Shown: piece by piece, positions 59,906 through 64,000 of the stretch | Numbering within the stretch: the first letter of the stretch is position 1 | Layout: each line of letters opens with the position of its first letter | Source of the DNA: Ignavibacteriaceae bacterium | GTDB lineage: Bacteria > Bacteroidota > Ignavibacteria > Ignavibacteriales > Ignavibacteriaceae | Length of the DNA: 64,000 bases | Direction of reading: 5' to 3' | Assembly (NCBI GenBank): GCA_008933765.1 | Contig: WBUK01000003.1 | Coordinates: 154,528-218,527, forward strand | Program-made: the position numbers and the translations under genes | Notes under the pieces: model-generated | The model's database searches: none | Told to the model about the DNA's origin: nothing | Seen by the model: only the letters and a program-made list of their open reading frames with translations

Positions 59906-60873
59906 TCCCAATAAAAACGGGTAATGTATTTTACAGGCGAATTGAAAGAATCCAACACCGATTGAAGTGCTGTAATCGCATAATAGTTGTCCAATGAACG
60001 GGGCGCATCCAAAGTGATGAAATAATTCCCGTTTGGCGGAAAGTCATTCAATCTTTGTAAGTAGTTCTCCAATATCAAATCACGGATTGCTGTGTTATCG
60101 ACAAAATAGTATTTCCACAATTTGTTATCATAAACTTCAATTTCTTTCACTGCTATCTCAGCATTACCCAACCAAATAACTCTGAACTGAATCCGGGGGT
60201 CTTCGCTAATATTTGAATCTTCCAAACTGCCCGCAGGCATTAATGTTACCGGCTCAGTAGAAATGCCACTTCTGTTGTAAGGTTTTGCAAATAGTGTTGC
60301 ATAAGAGTAATCCAAAGATATATTTACAAAATCAGATGCAAGCATCTCTTTAGTTACAATTCTTTCCGCGAGTATTATTTCAGTATCTGTACCTGATAAT
60401 GCAACTTTTGCTACCGCCTGCACCTTTGCAACTTCATTTCCGGGTCCTGTTTCCCCCAGCTTTTTCAGTTTAAATACTGCAGTGTAATGGATCATTTCCT
60501 TTGAAAGATATTTGTTAGTAAAAGCATAATATTTACACTGAGCGTAGTTCGGACCGTCAATAAAAATCTTGTTTATGTTGTTGGTATCCGTACCTGTGGT
60601 AGGTTCCTGTGAAGAAGTGGCGGTTCCGAATTTCTGTTTCAGACTTACATCACTGTTTAGAAATGGTATTACATTTTCTCCCGGTATCCACTTTGAATAA
60701 AAAGCATTGGAGAAGTAGTAAACCCAGTCTATATTTTCCGGAATCACTGCTCTTTCAGGCACGGGGTTCTTTCCGGCAATAAGATTTGTACTTGTAAAAA
60801 CAAGGTTCGGCGACTGACCGAATGTGATTACTGCTAATTGCAGCAGAAACAGTTGTATCATGATGAATTTCAT
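59839..60873 (-). CDS. Secreted protein of unknown function, probably truncated and chimeric at its C-terminus
   Basis: 344 residues with a signal peptide (KFIMIQLFLLQLAVITFGQ). The body is a soluble beta-rich region without a family I recognise (VIPENIDWVYYFSNAFYSKW, FRVIWLGNAEIAVKEIEVYD). The last 20 or so residues (EYNENTKNFYTDNSYSYDVQ P) are the out-of-frame reading of a signal-peptide sequence that recurs at 62758. The true C-terminus, possibly a T9SS domain as in its neighbours, seems to have been lost by deletion. Whether it is still made is unknown; the terminator directly behind it suggests transcription. Confidence 0.65.
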   Translation of the reverse strand: MKFIMIQLFLLQLAVITFGQSPNLVFTSTNLIAGKNPVPERAVIPENIDWVYYFSNAFYSKWIPGENVIPFLNSDVSLKQKFGTATSSQEPTTGTDTNNINKIFIDGPNYAQCKYYAFTNKYLSKEMIHYTAVFKLKKLGETGPGNEVAKVQAVAKVALSGTDTEIILAERIVTKEMLASDFVNISLDYSYATLFAKPYNRSGISTEPVTLMPAGSLEDSNISEDPRIQFRVIWLGNAEIAVKEIEVYDNKLWKYYFVDNTAIRDLILENYLQRLNDFPPNGNYFITLDAPRSLDNYYAITALQSVLDSFNSPVKYITRFYWEEYNENTKNFYTDNSYSYDVQP

Positions 60874-61046
60874 TATAAACTCCGTTTTGTGTTACTTATT
60901 TATTTAATTGAATAATTAACTTTAACCTGATAAAAAAATAAAGAATTTAATTTGAGAAAATCTCTTTTATTCCAAACCCCATGTTTCATAAACACCATTT
61001 TTTTGTAAACACCATTTTCTCAAAGCGGATGAACAGAGGTTTGTAT

Positions 61047-62819
61047 TTACTTCAGCAGCAGCATCTTCCTGACTGAAGTATAAACAGGAACGCCCTCCGG
61101 TGATCTTACATCTATCTTGTAGAGGTATATTCCGCTTGCAAGTTCATCTCCGCGGAATACGGTCTCGTGGTAGCCGGCAGGCAACTCCCGATCCTCAAGC
61201 ACCCTGACCGGTTCGCCCGTTATCGTGTAAACCGTCAGGATTACTCTTCCTGCCGATTTTAACCTGTAGCCTATCACTGTTTCAGGATTAAATGGGTTTG
61301 GGTAGTTGTTGAATAACTGATACTCCATAACCACTTCATGACCTTCCTGTGCTACTCCTGCAGGGACTATTCTTATCTCCTCAGATGGTTCTGAAATGTT
61401 CCCCTGATTGTCCCGTGACCTAAGGGTCATGAAGTAACTTCCATTAAATTCCGGAATTATCGTTTTGAAACTTGTGTCTGCAGTTATTCCAATAAGCCGT
61501 GTGGAATCTGCAGCGAAGCCTTGTACTGTGTCACCATAAATCAGATAATCTTTGAAATCACTCTCATAGTTCTTCTTCCATCTCAGGCTAACTTTATCAG
61601 ATTCAATCTCCACTGTTATCCCCCGTGGTATAACAGGGGGAAGATCAAGGTAGGTATAACTCGCACCGCTTTGCCCGCCATAAAGCCCGATGTCGCTCCG
61701 CGTACCGTCAGGGTCCTGTTTAAGTGTATCACCTGCATTTATCAATGGGGAGAATTTCTGCAGATGATAGTCCTCATCTTCATTGACGAACATGGGGTAA
61801 TGTATTATGTTCGTTATAGTGTCAATCGGTGCAGTTCCCCCTACTGAGAGCCAATTCCAATGCACGGTGTTATTCCAGAAATCATTAAATCTGATGTGGG
61901 ATTCACCCTCAAACCCCTTGAACTTACCGCCTGAAATGTAGTTGTTGTAGATATCACGGTAGTCCGAAACACTGTGTGTGTTGATTACTCTTCCAAAATT
62001 ACCGACATAAACATTGTTGCTCAATGTATCAACACCCAATTCAGACCCAATACAAAACGGTGTGAGCACATCATAATATACTCGACTCATTATCAGATTG
62101 TTATGAATATGGGAAGGTCGGTTAAAACTGTAAGTTGTTACCGAGAATCTGTAATGGAGAGAATTATAGGGCATCGCTACGAGGATATTGTTGTAAACAT
62201 TGGCTTCGCCACTTATCGCAAGGTAGAGCGCATGTTCATAAGCAGAGATGTTGTTGTTAAATACCTCCGCATAGTAACATGATACATCTACCCCAGTCCG
62301 GCATGAGTCAATAACTGAATTTGTAAACCGGGCTGTATCAAGATAGGTGAAAGAAGTCGAAAAAAAAGTTGCTGCTAACCCACAGGCAGTGATTTTGACA
62401 TTATCTACGCGCACACTCTTTCTTCCGTCATAACCTCTAAAACAGAAAACTCCGTAGTTATCGGGTAAAAACATACCCGGACCCGTAATTTTTAGATTTG
62501 ACAAAGTACATAAATCTTCCATTCGTACACCGAAAACTGAATCTTGCGGTATCTGAATCCAGGTATTCTCCCATCCGGAACCCAACAGCACGACCCCGGG
62601 TATGCACCTGACAGACTCAGTAAATATACCATCACCCACCACAATGGTATCACCAAACTCAGAGAAACGCATCGCCGTCATTATACTGTCTGCGGCTGTT
62701 GCCCAACTTGTATAAGGGGGGGTACTGCTGCCGGTTTTGCTTACATAACGAGTTTCAGCATTAAGGCTGAACATCATAACTGTAACTATTAGCAGTGTGA
62801 AAATTCTTCGTGTTTTCAT
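61047..62819 (-). CDS. Right-handed beta-helix protein with T9SS sorting domain
   Basis: About 590 residues. A signal peptide (MKTRRIFTLLIVTVMMFSLN, then AE) is followed by a parallel beta-helix region (residues ~30-370) with typical turns such as TRFTNSVIDSCRTGVDV and NNNISAYEHALYLAISG. A fibronectin III-like domain follows (GITVEIESDKVSLRWKKNY). A type A T9SS sorting domain ends the protein (FNNYPNPFNPETVIGYRL to VRKMLLLK). The ATG at 62819 is chosen because GGAG precedes it by 5 nt and it opens the signal peptide; the frame stays open further upstream. It is probably a surface-exposed carbohydrate-acting or adhesive protein. Confidence 0.85.
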   Translation of the reverse strand: MKTRRIFTLLIVTVMMFSLNAETRYVSKTGSSTPPYTSWATAADSIMTAMRFSEFGDTIVVGDGIFTESVRCIPGVVLLGSGWENTWIQIPQDSVFGVRMEDLCTLSNLKITGPGMFLPDNYGVFCFRGYDGRKSVRVDNVKITACGLAATFFSTSFTYLDTARFTNSVIDSCRTGVDVSCYYAEVFNNNISAYEHALYLAISGEANVYNNILVAMPYNSLHYRFSVTTYSFNRPSHIHNNLIMSRVYYDVLTPFCIGSELGVDTLSNNVYVGNFGRVINTHSVSDYRDIYNNYISGGKFKGFEGESHIRFNDFWNNTVHWNWLSVGGTAPIDTITNIIHYPMFVNEDEDYHLQKFSPLINAGDTLKQDPDGTRSDIGLYGGQSGASYTYLDLPPVIPRGITVEIESDKVSLRWKKNYESDFKDYLIYGDTVQGFAADSTRLIGITADTSFKTIIPEFNGSYFMTLRSRDNQGNISEPSEEIRIVPAGVAQEGHEVVMEYQLFNNYPNPFNPETVIGYRLKSAGRVILTVYTITGEPVRVLEDRELPAGYHETVFRGDELASGIYLYKIDVRSPEGVPVYTSVRKMLLLK

Positions 62820-62827
62820 TGTATTCT
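62758..62827. repeat. 70-bp dispersed repeat, copy B (matches 59836-59905)
   Basis: This copy is in its native context: start codon, signal peptide and part of the leader of the beta-helix protein gene. Three substitutions separate it from copy A. Confidence 0.93.
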
Positions 62828-62835
62828 CCATTACT

Positions 62836-62975
62836 TTAAAAGCAGGATTTTTTAATAGTTGCATATTTTCCAAATGTGAGTCTGAATATATATACTCCAT
62901 TAGAAAGTTTACTGCCATCTATCTCTAACCGATGGCTACCGGCAATATGAACAATAGTGTTTTTATACTTTTCAT
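62836..62975 (-). pseudogene. Relic of a deleted T9SS gene (start fragment joined to a sorting-domain tail)
   Basis: On the minus strand GAGGTTAAAATG at 62975 opens a signal-like reading MKSIKTLLFILPVAIG that stops at 62925. In another frame, 62836-62958 reads as the last 40 residues of a T9SS sorting domain: GSHRLEIDGSKLSNGVYIF, then LTFGKYATIKKSCF and a stop. It looks as if the middle of a secreted-protein gene was deleted and the ends joined out of frame. It lies directly upstream of the beta-helix gene. Confidence 0.65.
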
Positions 62976-63328
62976 TTTAACCTCACGATTAATTTGATGT
63001 TTTTTTTGATGATGAATTCAGTTTTTAACCGGTAAGCAAAATAGTACTACAACCTGCTATATTTTGCTTTGGTGCACTTTTTCAGGCGGTAGAAGAGACA
63101 AGCGAATTGGCTTTACCTCTTATATTACCTTTAAAAGGATAATTCTTTACTGCTTAAAGAGAAATGTTACTCTTTTTTTTTAATATTAGGTTTGTTTCCG
63201 GTCACTCCAAAAATATTACAGATACTTGGGTGGAATGTAAACATAATATTAATAAAAAAAAGTTTAAATTTTTTTTTCAAAATATAATGGACTACATGCT
63301 GTTTTCCTGCATCCTTTTCACCGTATGG

Positions 63329-63412
63329 TATCTTACAATTCAACCAAAAGTCGTGTGGATAAAAACAATGTAGTCACCACAGGTTTTACAGGAGAATATC
63401 TTACAATTTAAT
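63329..63412. repeat. Short direct repeat, period 68 bp
   Basis: TATCTTACAATT at 63329 recurs at 63397, with some similarity on either side. It is short and could be chance, but the spacing matches the 66-70 bp pattern seen elsewhere in the window. Confidence 0.4.
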
Positions 63413-63581
63413 CCTTTATCCTTGACCATAACACATTGTTTAAATAGGATAAGGCAAAAAGCGTGCCCGGAAGAATCCTGTGTTTTTTTCGCCTAATACT
63501 TGTTTCCGGAATGCTTATTTCTCAAGATTTAGAATAAACCGAAAAAGTATTACCATTTGGAGGAATTAATATAATTAATTA

Positions 63582-63632
63582 AAAATAAAAAAAGAGACTG
63601 TATGATAATTTGAATCAATACAGCCTCTTCTT
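63582..63632 (-). terminator. Terminator of the zinc-ribbon gene
   Basis: On the minus strand, the arms AAGAGGCTGTAT and ATACAGTCTCTT (63618-63629 with 63592-63603, one mismatch) pair across a 14-nt loop, followed by a T run. It lies about 25 bp after the stop codon. Confidence 0.8.
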
Positions 63633-63653
63633 AAAAAAGTGTGTTGTGGGTGT

Positions 63654-63962
63654 TTAAATCAAGTGCTCTACGGCATAGTAAGGGTGTAATAAGTGCTCGT
63701 CTTCTTCGGTGCCATAGCAGTGGCTGCATTTCTCCACTTTGAAAATGAATTTCTCCTCTCTCTCAGTAGCAGCGATCAAATTAAGGACGGTCTTACAACT
63801 GGCACATTGAATGATATGGTATCTGTGCAGCTTATCCTGACACTCGGGGCACAAGTAACCCAATTCTTCATCCGGATTCTCAGAAGAAAGGACGAAGAAA
63901 TTCCCACACTTAACATTGTTACACTTGGCAAAATGTTGGGATGATGTAACTTTTTTGGCGAT
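63654..63962 (-). CDS. Small zinc-ribbon protein, apparent ATC start
   Basis: About 102 residues with four cysteine pairs: AKCNNVKCGN, YLCPECQDK, IQCASCKTV and EKCSHCYGT, consistent with two zinc ribbons. The first pair lies upstream of the only conventional start in the frame (TTG at 63863), so a call from that codon loses a zinc ligand pair. The frame is open to 63992. GGAGGAG sits 2-4 nt before an ATC at 63960-63962, giving an N-terminus reading AKKVTSSQHFAKC. No ATG, GTG or TTG occurs earlier in frame. Function unknown; possibly nucleic-acid or protein binding. Confidence 0.65.
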   Translation of the reverse strand: MAKKVTSSQHFAKCNNVKCGNFFVLSSENPDEELGYLCPECQDKLHRYHIIQCASCKTVLNLIAATEREEKFIFKVEKCSHCYGTEEDEHLLHPYYAVEHLI

Positions 63963-64000
63963 ATCTCCTCCGGGTTTTTTGGGTAGTGCAACTTAAGATT

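Larger units (their letters stand above)
62976..63653. other. Gap of about 680 bp without a gene
   Basis: AT-rich DNA with long A and T runs. Short frames exist but none has a family match or a credible start. A short repeat (TATCTTACAATT at 63329 and 63397, 68 bp apart) and the terminator at 63582 are the only structures noted. Confidence 0.5.

Noticed and set aside
62820..62918. Upstream extension of the beta-helix protein start to 62918
   Set aside because: The extra 33 residues precede a clean signal peptide and overlap a relic in another frame; the ATG at 62819 has the Shine-Dalgarno sequence.
1..64000. tRNA genes, rRNA genes, insertion sequences or prophage
   Set aside because: Read through both strands for cloverleaf-like segments, transposase or integrase motifs and phage modules; none could be supported.

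Overview
The window looks like a chromosomal segment of a free-living member of the Ignavibacteria (Bacteroidota/Chlorobiota side of the FCB group). Four pieces of sequence support this: several secreted proteins end in a type IX secretion (T9SS) sorting domain with the YPNPFNP motif, the succinate dehydrogenase is the Bacteroidota type with one large cytochrome b subunit, there is a TonB-dependent receptor and a DUF5686 surface protein, and many genes are led by A-rich leaders or weak Shine-Dalgarno sites. No phage, transposase, integrase, cas gene, tRNA or rRNA was seen.

Layout. 1-2705: sdhCAB (minus strand, sdhB cut by the window edge). 2934-4271: outer-membrane beta-barrel candidate. 4398-7437: UbiA prenyltransferase, rnhB and a DUF5009-type membrane acyltransferase. 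7629-11089: ppk1, mrp/apbC and a NifU-like protein. 11152-15500: a CarH-like cobalamin-binding protein, then an MCE/Mla lipid-transport operon (permease, degenerate ATPase, MCE protein, lipoprotein). 15628-17091: gltX. 17268-19631: a multi-receiver hybrid kinase that has lost its phospho-acceptor His. 19711-23995: MoxR ATPase and two parvulin chaperones. 24160-27392: tandem subtilases. 27395-29446: metG. 29664-37030: DUF1207-like protein, ABC exporter pair, LolA-like protein and TPR-CHAT protease-like protein. 37322-39388: glnA and an Lrp regulator. 39849-46695: glycosyltransferase, C1 peptidase, TonB receptor, tdk, cdd. 46897-50613: YfcC-type carrier and a T9SS cargo protein. 50761-53002: ruvC, ruvA, FAH-family hydrolase. 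53088-59346: DUF5686 protein, O-antigen-ligase-like protein with a large insert, PafA-like phosphatase. 59839-62819: two secreted proteins, one probably truncated, with relics of deleted neighbours. 63654-63962: small zinc-ribbon protein.

How the genes fit together. Much of the window is envelope biology: lipid transport (Mla), outer-membrane biogenesis (SurA-like chaperones, LolA-like protein), surface polysaccharide (glycosyltransferase, ligase), T9SS cargo and secreted proteases. The rest is housekeeping (tRNA charging, Holliday junction processing, nitrogen assimilation, nucleotide salvage, polyphosphate).

Most unusual. (1) Unrelated gene ends and intergenic spots repeatedly carry imperfect direct repeats of native sequence, most often with a 66-67 bp period, around short unique inserts; in its cleanest form (48308-48471) this looks like a tiny CRISPR-like array without cas genes. 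(2) The Mla ATPase lacks all its catalytic motifs. (3) The hybrid kinase lacks the phospho-acceptor His and the first receiver Asp. (4) A cobalamin-binding CarH-type sensor has a perfect hairpin abutting its start codon. (5) Three genes appear to start at near-cognate codons (CTG, ACG, ATC) behind Shine-Dalgarno-like sequences. (6) A signal-peptide sequence is shared out of frame by the end of one gene and the start of another.
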